The translations under genes and the position numbers were made by a program. From Bradyrhizobium niftali (GTDB taxonomy: Bacteria; Pseudomonadota; Alphaproteobacteria; Rhizobiales; Xanthobacteraceae), in assembly GCF_004571025.1 (NCBI RefSeq), contig NZ_SPQT01000011.1, forward strand, positions 124,001 through 188,000: 64,000 nt of DNA, written 5' to 3'. Positions 6,053 to 14,047 of this stretch are shown here, piece after piece (within the stretch, counting starts at the first letter, position 1; the number at the start of each line of letters is the position of its first letter). The notes below the pieces were generated by a model. The model saw only the letters and a list, made by a program, of their open reading frames with translations. It was not told where the DNA came from and did no database searches.

Positions 6053-7642
6053 ATGAGCCCCAGAGATTTTTCCCTGCAATCGCTGACCCGGATCGAGACC
6101 TTCGCCGATCCCGCCTTCGTGTTCGACGGCACACCGGTCTCGCGCGCGGAATTCTCGGAGAAGATCGAGCAGACCGCCGCCTGGCTTGCGGCCCAAGGCG
6201 TAAGCAAGGGCGACGTCGTCGCGGTCTGGCTGGTCAACCGGATCGAATGGGTCGCGCTGCTGTTTGCCGCCGCCCGCCTCGGCGCGATCGTTGCCGCGGT
6301 CAATACGCGCTACCGTAGCGCGGAGGTCGCCCATCTGCTCCGCTTGTCCGGTGCGAAGCTGATGGTGGTCGAGGCCGCGTTCCGCTCGATCGACTTTGCC
6401 GCCATCCTCGCCGATATCGCCAAGGATGAGGTGCCCGCGCTGCGACAGCTTGCGGTGGTCGGCGCGAATGCGATCCCGGCGCACTGGCCCTGTGTACGGT
6501 TCGATGCGTTCGACAAGTCCTATCCGCCGGCCCCGCCCGCCCAGGATGACGTCGACCTGCCGGTGCTGCTCTACACCACGTCAGGCACGACCAGGGGGCC
6601 AAAGCTGGTCGCGCATTCGCAGCGAACGCTGGCCGCGCACGCCGCCTCCATCGCCGCAGCGCTCAAGCTCTCGCCGCAACGTCATGCGCTGCTGGCCATG
6701 CTGCCGTTCTGCGGCACCTTCGGCATGACGAGCCTGCTCGGCTTCATCGCAGCGGGCGCGACCATTCACGTGCTCGACGCCTTCGAAGCCGCGCCGGCGC
6801 TGAAGATCCTCGGCGACCATGAGATCACGCACGCCTTCGGCTCCGACGAGATGTTTCGCCGCATCCTCGCCCTCACCGACCTGGCCCATCCCTTCCCCCG
6901 TGCCGAGGTGTTCGGCTTCGCCGCGTTCCAGCCCGGCTGGCGCGAGCTTGCCGCGGAGGCCGAAGCGCGCGGCATGCCGCTCTACGGCCTCTACGGTTCG
7001 AGCGAGGTGCAAGCCCTGTTCTCGATCGGCCGCGCAAGCGACGCCTTCACCGACCGGATCGAGGGCGGCGGCTGGCCGATGTCGCCGCAAGCCAAGGTCC
7101 GCGTGCGCGACACCGAGACCGACGAACTCGCGGCCCCCGGCGTCTCCGGCGAGATCGAGATCAGTGCACCGTCACGCTTCCTCGGCTACTTCAACAATCC
7201 CGACGCGACGCGCGATGCGATCACCGCGGACGGCTTCTTCCGCACCGGCGATATCGGCCGTCTGCGCGGCGACGGCTCCTTCGTCTACGAGACCCGCGCC
7301 GGCGACGCCATGCGGCTCGGTGGCTTCCTTGTCGCGCCCGGCGAGATCGAGGACGAGCTCAAGGCCTGCACAGGTGTTGCCGATGCCCAGGTCGTCGCGG
7401 TCGATCTGAAGGGAAACGCCCGCTGCGTCGCCTTCGTGATTCCAGCCGGTACGCCGCTTCGGCAGGAGGCGCTGACCACGCGCTTGCGCGAGCGCTTGGC
7501 TAGTTACAAGGTCCCGGCGCGGATCTATGTCGTGGACGCCTTCCCCGTCACCGACAGCGCCAATGGCGTGAAAATCCAGCGCGCAAGACTCCGCGCCATG
7601 GCGATGGACCGGATCGCTGCCGAACAGGCTCCGCCTCGTTAA
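6053..7642 (+). CDS. AMP-dependent acyl-CoA synthetase/ligase family protein
   Basis: A class I adenylate-forming enzyme of about 529 residues that should activate a carboxylic acid to its CoA thioester. The phosphate-binding loop TTSGTTRGPK is at about residues 175-184. YGLYGSSE (adenine-binding motif), GFFRTGDIGRL and the C-terminal segment NGVKIQRARLR with the catalytic lysine follow in order. The ATG at 6053 is preferred over an upstream TTG at 6026 that lies 7 bases from the upp stop. The substrate cannot be read from sequence. The neighbouring acyl-CoA dehydrogenase and CitE-like lyase suggest an acyl-CoA pathway, though they are on other transcripts. Confidence 0.88.
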   Translation: MSPRDFSLQSLTRIETFADPAFVFDGTPVSRAEFSEKIEQTAAWLAAQGVSKGDVVAVWLVNRIEWVALLFAAARLGAIVAAVNTRYRSAEVAHLLRLSGAKLMVVEAAFRSIDFAAILADIAKDEVPALRQLAVVGANAIPAHWPCVRFDAFDKSYPPAPPAQDDVDLPVLLYTTSGTTRGPKLVAHSQRTLAAHAASIAAALKLSPQRHALLAMLPFCGTFGMTSLLGFIAAGATIHVLDAFEAAPALKILGDHEITHAFGSDEMFRRILALTDLAHPFPRAEVFGFAAFQPGWRELAAEAEARGMPLYGLYGSSEVQALFSIGRASDAFTDRIEGGGWPMSPQAKVRVRDTETDELAAPGVSGEIEISAPSRFLGYFNNPDATRDAITADGFFRTGDIGRLRGDGSFVYETRAGDAMRLGGFLVAPGEIEDELKACTGVADAQVVAVDLKGNARCVAFVIPAGTPLRQEALTTRLRERLASYKVPARIYVVDAFPVTDSANGVKIQRARLRAMAMDRIAAEQAPPR

Positions 7643-7776
7643 GATAGCTCGCGAGATTCATGCTGAGCAATCCAGGGCATCGCCGAATAGGACGCGGTGA
7701 GCTGCGCCTGGTAGGTCGAGAGCTGCGCGGTGACGTCGACGCCAGGAGTGTCATCCGACAGCGTCGCGGCAAATGG
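7642..7776 (-). pseudogene. Probable remnant of a flagellin/FlgL-type C-terminus, frameshifted
   Basis: The minus strand reads DVTAQLSTYQAQLTASYSA, which looks like the C-terminal helix of flagellins and hook-associated proteins in this group. It then changes frame to read LLSMNLASYL, like the usual family ending. The two pieces are contiguous but in different frames, and nothing upstream extends the gene. It lies between the convergent acyl-CoA synthetase and acyl-CoA dehydrogenase genes. Confidence 0.4.
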
Positions 7777-7789
7777 CCCTCGCTTCAGC

Positions 7790-8956
7790 CTAGTACGACT
7801 TCGCCAGCCCCAGCACCTTTTCCGCGATGAAGCTGAGCGCAAGCTGCGGGCTGACCGGCGCGATGCGCGGGATCAGGACTTCACGCAGATAACGCTCGAC
7901 GTGGAACTCCTTGGCGTAGCCGAAACCGCCATGGGTCATCACGGCCTGCTCGCAGGCCGAGAAGCCGGCCTCGCCCGCCAGATACTTTGCAGCATTGGCC
8001 GCAGCGCCGCAGGGCATGCCCTTGTCGTATTGCCAGGCTGCCGACATCACCATCAGCCAGGCCGCCTCGAGCTCGACCCAGTTCACCGCGAGCGGATGCT
8101 GGATGCCTTGATTCTTGCCGATCGGGCGATTGAAGACGACGCGGGTCTTGGCGTATTCGGTCGCGCGCGCCAGCGCGAGCTTGCCGAGGCCGACCGCTTC
8201 CGCCGCGATCAGGATGCGCTCGGGATTCATGCCCTCGAGGATGTACTGGAAGCCCTTCCCCTCTTCGCCGATGCGGTCCTCCATCGGGATCTCGAAATCC
8301 TCGAAGAACAGCTCGTTGGAATCGACGACCTTGCGGCCCATCTTCTCGATCTCGTGGACCTTGATCTTCTTGCGGTCGAAGTCGGTGTAGAACAGGCTGA
8401 GGCCGTGGGTGGGCGAGCGCACCTCCTCAAGCGGCGTGGTGCGCGCGAGCAGCAGGATCTTGTGCGCGACCTGCGCCGTCGAAATCCACACCTTCTGGCC
8501 GTTGACGATATAGCGGTCGTTCTTCGCCACCGCGCGGGTCTTGAGCTGGGTGGTGTTGAGGCCTGTGTTGGGCTCGGTGACGGCGAAGCATGCTTTCTCC
8601 CGGCCCTCGACCATCGGGGGCAGCATGCGCTTGCGCTGCTCCTCGGTGCCGAACACGACGACGGGATTGAGCCCGAACACGTTGATGTGCACCGCGGAGG
8701 CGCCCGACATGCCGGCGCCGGATTCGGCGATGGTGCGCATCATGATGGCGGCTTCGGTGATGCCGAGCCCCGAGCCGCCATAGGCCTCCGGCACACAGAT
8801 GCCGAGCCAGCCGGCGTCGGCCAGCGCCTTGTGGAAATCGTGCGGGAAGCCGCCGTCGTGGTCCTTCTTCAGCCAGTAGGCATCGGGAAAGTCCTCACAG
8901 ATCTTGGCGATGGCGTCGCGAATGGCTTCCTGCTGATCGGTGAGCGCGAAATCCAT
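7790..8956 (-). CDS. Acyl-CoA dehydrogenase family flavoprotein
   Basis: The 388-residue protein has the acyl-CoA dehydrogenase fold: N-terminal helical domain beginning MDFALTDQQEAIRDAI, the beta-domain motif CFAVTEPNTGLNTTQ, and the C-terminal helical domain with MTHGGFGYAKEFHVERYLRE. The ATG at 8956 was chosen because AGGAGA lies 8-9 bases upstream. The region that in MCAD-type enzymes carries the catalytic glutamate (YEGT) reads IAPVSPQ here, so the base must come from elsewhere or the chemistry differs. It probably oxidises an acyl-CoA and passes electrons to ETF. It diverges from the CitE-like gene. Confidence 0.9.
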   Translation of the reverse strand: MDFALTDQQEAIRDAIAKICEDFPDAYWLKKDHDGGFPHDFHKALADAGWLGICVPEAYGGSGLGITEAAIMMRTIAESGAGMSGASAVHINVFGLNPVVVFGTEEQRKRMLPPMVEGREKACFAVTEPNTGLNTTQLKTRAVAKNDRYIVNGQKVWISTAQVAHKILLLARTTPLEEVRSPTHGLSLFYTDFDRKKIKVHEIEKMGRKVVDSNELFFEDFEIPMEDRIGEEGKGFQYILEGMNPERILIAAEAVGLGKLALARATEYAKTRVVFNRPIGKNQGIQHPLAVNWVELEAAWLMVMSAAWQYDKGMPCGAAANAAKYLAGEAGFSACEQAVMTHGGFGYAKEFHVERYLREVLIPRIAPVSPQLALSFIAEKVLGLAKSY

Positions 8957-9343
8957 GTCGTTGATCTCCTTAGCTGGCGGCGCGATCGTGCCGACCTCGG
9001 CCGTAACGATCTTGATCACGCCGGACCAGATCTGGTCGAAGCACGCGAGAGCGATTCATAGGTGTCCGGCACGGCCACGCGGGCCGGCGCGGCGTTGAGC
9101 GCGCGCAGCCTCAGCGGCTTTGCCGATCTGCTGGTGCGGATAACAGGTGAGCTTCTTGTTCAATTCGTCTCTCCCTGACGTGTGGCAAAGCAGGCGCCAC
9201 AGCTTTGGCAGCTGGATCCTCGCACCCATTTCCCGCTTGAGCTAAACGTACATATATGTGAATTTATCTGTCAAGGTTATGAATAATGTATGGGAACGAC
9301 GAGTTCGCCACCGCATGGCGATGATGCACAAAAGGCCGGTCTG
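8957..9343. other. Divergent intergenic region with a possible decayed coding stretch
   Basis: This lies between the divergent acyl-CoA dehydrogenase and CitE-like genes. On the minus strand between about 9170 and 8960, coding-like text appears in three successive frames (NKKLTCYPHQQIGKAAEA, then LNAAPARVAVPDTYESLS, then ACFDQIWSGVIKIVTAEVG), which suggests a frameshifted gene remnant. The A+T-rich part 9241-9289 holds the palindrome ACATATATGT (9250-9259) and is the likely promoter zone. Confidence 0.4.
9250..9259. promoter_or_regulatory. Palindrome ACATATATGT upstream of the CitE-like gene
   Basis: A perfect 10-base palindrome inside a conspicuously A+T-rich patch (9241-9289) in otherwise G+C-rich DNA, about 85 bases before the proposed CitE-like start. 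It could be an operator for the IclR protein encoded downstream of the lyase gene; this is inference from position. Confidence 0.35.
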
Positions 9344-10195
9344 ATGCGTTCGATGCTGTTCGTGCCAGGGGATTCCCCGCGCAAATTCGAGAAGGCGAGC
9401 GAAGGCAAGGCCGACGCGCTGATCATCGATCTCGAGGATTCCGTCGTCACCGAGAAGAAGGCGGAGGCGCGCGGGTTGACGCTCGCGATGCTGAAGGCGC
9501 GCAGCAAGCCGCATCAGCTCTATGTCCGCGTCAACGCGCTCGAGACCGGCATGACGCTCGCCGATCTCGCCGCGGTGATGCCGGGCAGGCCCGACGGCAT
9601 TGTGTTTCCGAAATCGCAAGGCGGCGACGACGTGCGGCAGATCGCGACCTGGCTCGAAGCATTGGAAGCTGCGGCCGGCATCACGGTCGGCGCAACCCGC
9701 ATCGTCTGCGTCGCGACGGAGACCGCCGGCTCGATCTTCGGGCTGGGCAGCTACAAGGGCTGCTCCCCTCGCCTCGCCGGCCTGATGTGGGGCGCGGAGG
9801 ATCTTTCCGCCTCTTTGGGTGCCACGGAGAAGTCCTCGGGCGGCGTGTTCCATAGTCCCTATCGCCTCGCGCGCGATCTCTGCCTGATGGCAGCCGCCGC
9901 GGCCGAGGTCGCGCCGATCGACACCGTCTACACCGACATCGACAATTTGGCCGGCCTCGAGCAGGAAACGCGTGCCGCACGGCGCGACGGGTTTTCGGCG
10001 AAGGCGCTGATTCACCCCAAGCATGTCGATGTCGTCAACGCGGCGTTCGAGCCGACGGAAGCCGAGCGTATCTGGGCGGAGAAGGTGATCGCGGCGTTCG
10101 CGAGCAATCCCGATTCCGGCACGCTGCGCCTCGACGGCCAGATGATCGACAAGCCGCATCTTCGCGCGGCGAAGAAGATCCTCGGCCAGCCGTAG
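9344..10195 (+). CDS. CitE-like CoA ester lyase (HpcH/HpaI aldolase family)
   Basis: A CitE-type beta-subunit homologue, probably cleaving or hydrolysing a malyl-CoA- or citramalyl-CoA-like ester in the cytosol. From ATG 9344 it begins MRSMLFVPGDSPRKFEKA, the standard N-terminus of the family, followed by ADALIIDLEDSV (metal/substrate loop), RVNALETG, GIVFPKSQGG, VATETAGSIFGL and LMWGAEDLSASLG. AAAAGG lies 8 bases upstream of this ATG; an in-frame ATG at 9290 would add 18 residues but falls in the A+T-rich promoter patch. No CitD/CitF partners are present, so it works alone, as stand-alone CitE proteins do. An IclR regulator gene follows 37 bases later in the same direction. Confidence 0.88.
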   Translation: MRSMLFVPGDSPRKFEKASEGKADALIIDLEDSVVTEKKAEARGLTLAMLKARSKPHQLYVRVNALETGMTLADLAAVMPGRPDGIVFPKSQGGDDVRQIATWLEALEAAAGITVGATRIVCVATETAGSIFGLGSYKGCSPRLAGLMWGAEDLSASLGATEKSSGGVFHSPYRLARDLCLMAAAAAEVAPIDTVYTDIDNLAGLEQETRAARRDGFSAKALIHPKHVDVVNAAFEPTEAERIWAEKVIAAFASNPDSGTLRLDGQMIDKPHLRAAKKILGQP

Positions 10196-10232
10196 ATCAA
10201 GGGCAACGCGTCGCCACAGACGGGACCGGGTC

Positions 10233-10976
10233 ATGATCGTTCGCCAAGCCGCAAACGTCCTGGAGATCATGGAATTCTTCGCGCAAGTGAGGAAGCCGGC
10301 GACGCTTGCGGAGATCGCCGATCATTTCGGCTGGCCGCGCTCGTCGACCTTCAACCTGCTCGCGACGCTGTCGGAGAAGGGCTATCTCTATGAGCCGCGG
10401 CCGCGCGCCGGCTTCTATCCGACCCCGCGCTGGCTGGCGATGGCGCGGATGATCTCGGAGGTCGAGCCGCTGCCGCCATGGACGCACACATTGATTTCCG
10501 ACCTCTCGGCCGAGACCGGTGAGACTGCGTCGATCGTGGCGCCTGCGGGCGTGATGGCGGTATTCATCGACGTCGTCGAGTCCCAGGCCGCGATCCGCTA
10601 TTTCGCCACCATCGGTCATCGCGTGCCGATCCACGCGACCGCGAGCGGCCGCGCGCTGCTGCTGCAATATTCGCAGGAGGAGCGCGACTCCGTCTATCGC
10701 AAGATCGAGTTCAAGCAGTACGGCCCGTCGACGCCGATCAGCATCGAGGCGGTGGAAGCCGAGCTGCGCATCTCGATCGAGCGCGGCTACTGCCAGAGCT
10801 TCGGCGATTACAGCCGCGACCTCGCGGGCGCTGCGATTCCACTGCCGATCGGCGACCGCAGGCTTTCCGTCGTCGTCGCAGGGCCGGAGTTCCGGATCGG
10901 GCCGAAAGTCGCCGACGTGGCCGCGCTGATCGCGCGGACGGTCGATCGGCTGCGGCCGAAGACCACCGCGGCCTGA
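10233..10976 (+). CDS. IclR-family transcriptional regulator
   Basis: The 247-residue protein has the N-terminal winged helix (VRQAANVLEIMEFF, then LAEIADHFGWPRSSTFNLLATLSEKGYL) and the C-terminal IclR effector domain with RVPIHATASGRALLL and the GYCQSFGDYSRDLAGAAIPL segment. IclR proteins bind operator palindromes as dimers or tetramers and respond to small organic acids. Its position directly after the CitE-like gene suggests that it controls this lyase and perhaps the divergent acyl-CoA dehydrogenase. It is convergent with the small exported protein gene at 10987-11403. Confidence 0.92.
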   Translation: MIVRQAANVLEIMEFFAQVRKPATLAEIADHFGWPRSSTFNLLATLSEKGYLYEPRPRAGFYPTPRWLAMARMISEVEPLPPWTHTLISDLSAETGETASIVAPAGVMAVFIDVVESQAAIRYFATIGHRVPIHATASGRALLLQYSQEERDSVYRKIEFKQYGPSTPISIEAVEAELRISIERGYCQSFGDYSRDLAGAAIPLPIGDRRLSVVVAGPEFRIGPKVADVAALIARTVDRLRPKTTAA

Positions 10977-10986
10977 AGCCGAAGCT

Positions 10987-11403
10987 TCATTCGAATCCCT
11001 GAATGGGCGGCGCCGAAGTCTGCGCCGGCGCAGCCGGAGCCGCTTCAACAGGCTGCGCCGCAGGCGCGGCCTGAGCCGGCGGATTGCCGGCAGCTCGCAT
11101 TTGGCCGTTGGCATTCATCGCCTCACGTGCGCGCGGCGGAGCACCGGTGGCGGCTGCGCGATACGCCTCGCGGCGCGGCGGCTGCCGATGCCTCGCCGAG
11201 CGTGAATCTCTCACGCCCCAGGACCGGGCGATCGCAGGTCCGGCGGTATAACCGATCGCCGCGCCTGCGACGGCACCGATCGGCCCCAGCACGACCGCGC
11301 CTGAGACGGCTCCCAGCGCCGCAGCACCGGCGCGCTCTTGCGCGGCGGCGCTTGCAGGCACGCCAGCCAGCAGCACGACGGCAGTGATCAAAGCTTTGTT
11401 CAT
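10987..11403 (-). CDS. Small exported Ala/Pro-rich protein, 138 residues
   Basis: The protein begins MNKALITAVVLLAGVPASAAAQ, a clear Sec signal peptide with cleavage expected near residue 22. A glycine/alanine-rich segment (ALGAVSGAVVLGPIGAVAGAAIGYTAGP), like the glycine-zipper stretches of small envelope proteins, follows. The C-terminal half is Arg-rich and then Ala/Pro/Gln-rich and low in complexity, ending PPIQGFE. GGGAGG lies 7 bases before the ATG at 11403. It is probably periplasmic or membrane-associated. No enzymatic motif is seen. Confidence 0.75.
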   Translation of the reverse strand: MNKALITAVVLLAGVPASAAAQERAGAAALGAVSGAVVLGPIGAVAGAAIGYTAGPAIARSWGVRDSRSARHRQPPRREAYRAAATGAPPRAREAMNANGQMRAAGNPPAQAAPAAQPVEAAPAAPAQTSAPPIQGFE

Positions 11404-11617
11404 CGGAGCGCCTCCCTCATGGGAGATCACTCTTACTGAAATATGGCTGCAGGACGTTTGTTCGTTGCCGAACACGGGGCAATCGCCGATGGAACTCCGG
11501 CGATTCAAAGGCCTCGCCTTCAAACCGCGGTTCCAGCGGAGGTCGCGCGGCGCAACTACGGCGCGACCTTGTCGCTGGTAACCCCTCACCCGGATTGCAT
11601 CTGACGGTGCAATCCGG

Positions 11618-11641
11618 CCTCTCCCCGCATGCGGGGAGAGG
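11618..11641. repeat. Perfect 24-base palindrome, dispersed hairpin repeat
   Basis: The arm CCTCTCCCCGCA is followed directly by its exact complement TGCGGGGAGAGG. A closely similar hairpin with a 2-base loop lies at 47512-47535, so this is a dispersed element. It lies just downstream of the FAH-family gene end and could act as a terminator for it. The flanking CCCTCACCCGGATTGCATC is also part of the repeat in related genomes as I recall. Confidence 0.6.
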
Positions 11642-11650
11642 CGAAGACAA

Positions 11651-12442
11651 TCAGACGATCTTGATCGACATGTCCGGCAAGCCTTCGAGCTTGCACAGCA
11701 GCACGTCGCCCTTCACCACTGGACCGACATTTTCCGGCGTGCCGGAATAGATGATGTCGCCGGCCTTCAACTCGAACGCTTCCGAGAGCTTTGCGATCTG
11801 CTCGGCGACGCTCCAGATCATCTTGCTGAGATCCGAGCTCTGCTTCACGGTGCCGTTGATTGCGAGCGAGATCGCGCCCTTCTCGAAATGGCCGGTCTTG
11901 CTCACGGGGTGGATCGGGCCGATCACCGCGGCGTGGTCAAAACTCTTGCCGATCTCCCAGGGCTTCTTCTCCGCGGCCATGCCGTTCTGGAGATCGCGCC
12001 GGGTCATGTCGAGGCCGAGCGCGTAGCCATAGACGTGGTCGAGCGCCTTCTCGGCCGGGATATTGGTGCCGCCGGATTTCAGCGCGGCAACCAGCTCGAC
12101 CTCGTGATGATAATTCTTGGTCAGCGACGGATAGGGATGGTCGGCGACCTCGCCGACCGCGACGTTCTGGATCGCGTCCGTCGGCTTCTGGAAGAAGAAC
12201 GGCGGCTCGCGGTTCGGATCCGAGCCGCGCTCGATCGCATGCGCCGCATAGTTGCGCCCGATGCAATAGATGCGGCGAACCTGGAATACTTGGGTCTCGC
12301 CGACGATCGGGATCGCGACCATCGGCACCGGGAAGATCGGCTTCGGTCCGGCCTGCGCTGCGGCCGGCGCGACCTCCGCGATGGAGGCGGCGGTGACTGC
12401 GGCGGCCGTTGCGAGCAGATCCCGGCGCGTGGTTTTTTTCAT
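11651..12442 (-). CDS. Fumarylacetoacetate hydrolase-family protein with Tat signal
   Basis: The 263-residue product begins MKKTTRRDLLATAAAVTAAS, a twin-arginine signal followed by a hydrophobic stretch ending in AAAQA, so export of a folded protein is expected. The mature part is an FAH-family domain: IYCIGRNYAAHAIE, PPFFFQKPTDAI, NYHHEVELVAAL (metal-binding glutamates), YALGLDMTRRDLQ and GDIIYSGTPENVGPV. The family covers hydrolases, isomerases and decarboxylases of 2-oxo/enol acids that need Mg2+ or Mn2+; the substrate here is unknown. The start at 12442 keeps the Tat motif. It is divergent from the LysR gene at 12655, which may regulate it. Confidence 0.88.
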   Translation of the reverse strand: MKKTTRRDLLATAAAVTAASIAEVAPAAAQAGPKPIFPVPMVAIPIVGETQVFQVRRIYCIGRNYAAHAIERGSDPNREPPFFFQKPTDAIQNVAVGEVADHPYPSLTKNYHHEVELVAALKSGGTNIPAEKALDHVYGYALGLDMTRRDLQNGMAAEKKPWEIGKSFDHAAVIGPIHPVSKTGHFEKGAISLAINGTVKQSSDLSKMIWSVAEQIAKLSEAFELKAGDIIYSGTPENVGPVVKGDVLLCKLEGLPDMSIKIV

Positions 12443-12654
12443 CCTTTGTGCTCCCTTTTGCTTCGCAGGTCGGCGTTCATGCGCAACGATCCGGCTGATT
12501 AGTCGATATTCAGTATGCCAGCAACGCTGGACGAGCGTGACGGGACATCGTCTTATTGATGAGACATAGTCGTGCGCGCCGCCTGAACCCCAAGCCGGCT
12601 GGCGCAATCTTCTAGCATGGAACTTGCATAAATTCTGGGCGACATGGACGCCGC

Positions 12655-13554
12655 ATGAACCTCATCAGTCTCGATATCCGCATGCTCCGGTCGCTGATCT
12701 CCGTGGTCGAGACCGGCAGCATCACCGAGACCGCGCGACGGCTGGGCCGCACCCAGCCGGCGATCACCCTGCAATTGCAGCGGCTGGAGGAATTGACCGG
12801 CAAGCAGCTGTTCGAGCATGCCGGCCGCCGGCTGACGCTGACCGACGACGGCACAACGGTTCTCACCTACGCCAAATCCATCCTGAGGTTGCATGACGAA
12901 TTGATTTCGCAGCTGGCGTCGCAGGAGATCGAAGGCCAGGTGGTGCTCGGCACGCCCGACCTCTATGCGGCGTTCATGCTGCCGTCGATCCTCAGCGTGT
13001 TCCGAAAGTCCTTCCCGCGTGTGCAGGTCGAGCTCAATTGCGCGCTGTCGACACCGCTGGTCGGGCTCGTCAAGCGCGGCGATGTCGACATTGCGCTGGT
13101 CACCCGCATGAACGATTTCACCGGCGGCCAGGTGGTGCGGCGCGAGCAACTGGTCTGGATGACGGGTGAGCAATCCGCCGCACACCAGGAACGCCCGATT
13201 CCGCTGGCGCTTTTGCCGCCAGGCAACATCTATCGCGACTACGCCATCGACACGCTGGAGCGCGCGAATTTGCGCTGGCGTATCGCCTGCGTCAGCGAAA
13301 GCGTCGGCGGCCTTCAGGCGGCAGCGTTCGCCGGCATGGCCGTCACCGTGCTCGGCCGCAGCGCGCTGGTGCCGGCAATGCGCGAGATCGGCCCCAACGA
13401 GGGCCTGCCGCCGCTGCCGAAGATCGAGCTGCTGCTCTACAAGTCGAGCGGCGCCACCTCGAAGGCGGCGACCGCCTTGCACGACTATCTCGCGCACTAT
13501 CTGCGCCTCGACGAAGAGCTCAGCGGCCGCGGTGCGCCGATTGAGCTTTCCTGA
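12655..13554 (+). CDS. LysR-family transcriptional regulator
   Basis: The 299-residue protein has the LTTR helix-turn-helix in residues about 5-65 (LRSLISVVETGSITETARRLGRTQPAITLQLQRLEEL) and a periplasmic-binding-like effector domain from about residue 90. It is transcribed away from the exported FAH-family gene, with 212 bases between the starts, the classic arrangement in which a LysR protein activates its neighbour and represses itself. The effector is not predictable. Confidence 0.92.
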   Translation: MNLISLDIRMLRSLISVVETGSITETARRLGRTQPAITLQLQRLEELTGKQLFEHAGRRLTLTDDGTTVLTYAKSILRLHDELISQLASQEIEGQVVLGTPDLYAAFMLPSILSVFRKSFPRVQVELNCALSTPLVGLVKRGDVDIALVTRMNDFTGGQVVRREQLVWMTGEQSAAHQERPIPLALLPPGNIYRDYAIDTLERANLRWRIACVSESVGGLQAAAFAGMAVTVLGRSALVPAMREIGPNEGLPPLPKIELLLYKSSGATSKAATALHDYLAHYLRLDEELSGRGAPIELS

Positions 13555-13734
13555 AGTGTATCGCAGAGGTGGTCAAAAATACCCCGAAGCCGACCTCAAC
13601 CGCATCCAATCCATCATGCGGCAGGACGGACGTTGCTCAGCGCCTGCGTTGACCTCCGCAAGTAGGCCCTAGTCCAGCAGCGGCTCGGTATGCTTTGATG
13701 CGTCGGGCGAGAACCGAGACGCAAAGGTGGCCCG

Positions 13735-14031
13735 ATGTTCATAGTCATTCGAAAGTACACCAGGATTCGTTCGGTCGCGGATGCTGCCCGCCGCGCCAAA
13801 AGCGGCGTCGGTCAGATCCTGAGGGATTCGCGCGGCTTCAAATCTTATTATGTGCTGGATGGGGGCGGGGGCGTCGGTGTCGCCGTGATGGTATTCGAGG
13901 ACCGCGAAAGCGCCAATGCGGCGAACGGCAAGGTGATGGAGTTCGTTCAAGCAAGCTTGCACGACCTTGATCTTGGGGATCCCGAAATCATCGCCGGAGA
14001 AGTTTTGGTGAACATAGAATCTGCTGCGTAG
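13735..14031 (+). CDS. Conserved hypothetical protein, 98 residues, ABM-like
   Basis: The protein begins MFIVIRKYTRIRSVADAARR, then GFKSYYVLDGGGGVGVAVMVFEDRESAN and the C-terminal GEVLVNIESAA. The order of a beta strand, helix, aromatic Tyr-Tyr strand and FEDRESA helix is like small dimeric alpha/beta-barrel proteins of the antibiotic-biosynthesis-monooxygenase type, common as unknown genes in bradyrhizobia. AAAGGTGG precedes the ATG. It is convergent with the amidase gene and has no obvious functional partner. Confidence 0.7.
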   Translation: MFIVIRKYTRIRSVADAARRAKSGVGQILRDSRGFKSYYVLDGGGGVGVAVMVFEDRESANAANGKVMEFVQASLHDLDLGDPEIIAGEVLVNIESAA

Positions 14032-14047
14032 ATGTTCGCATGGCTCC

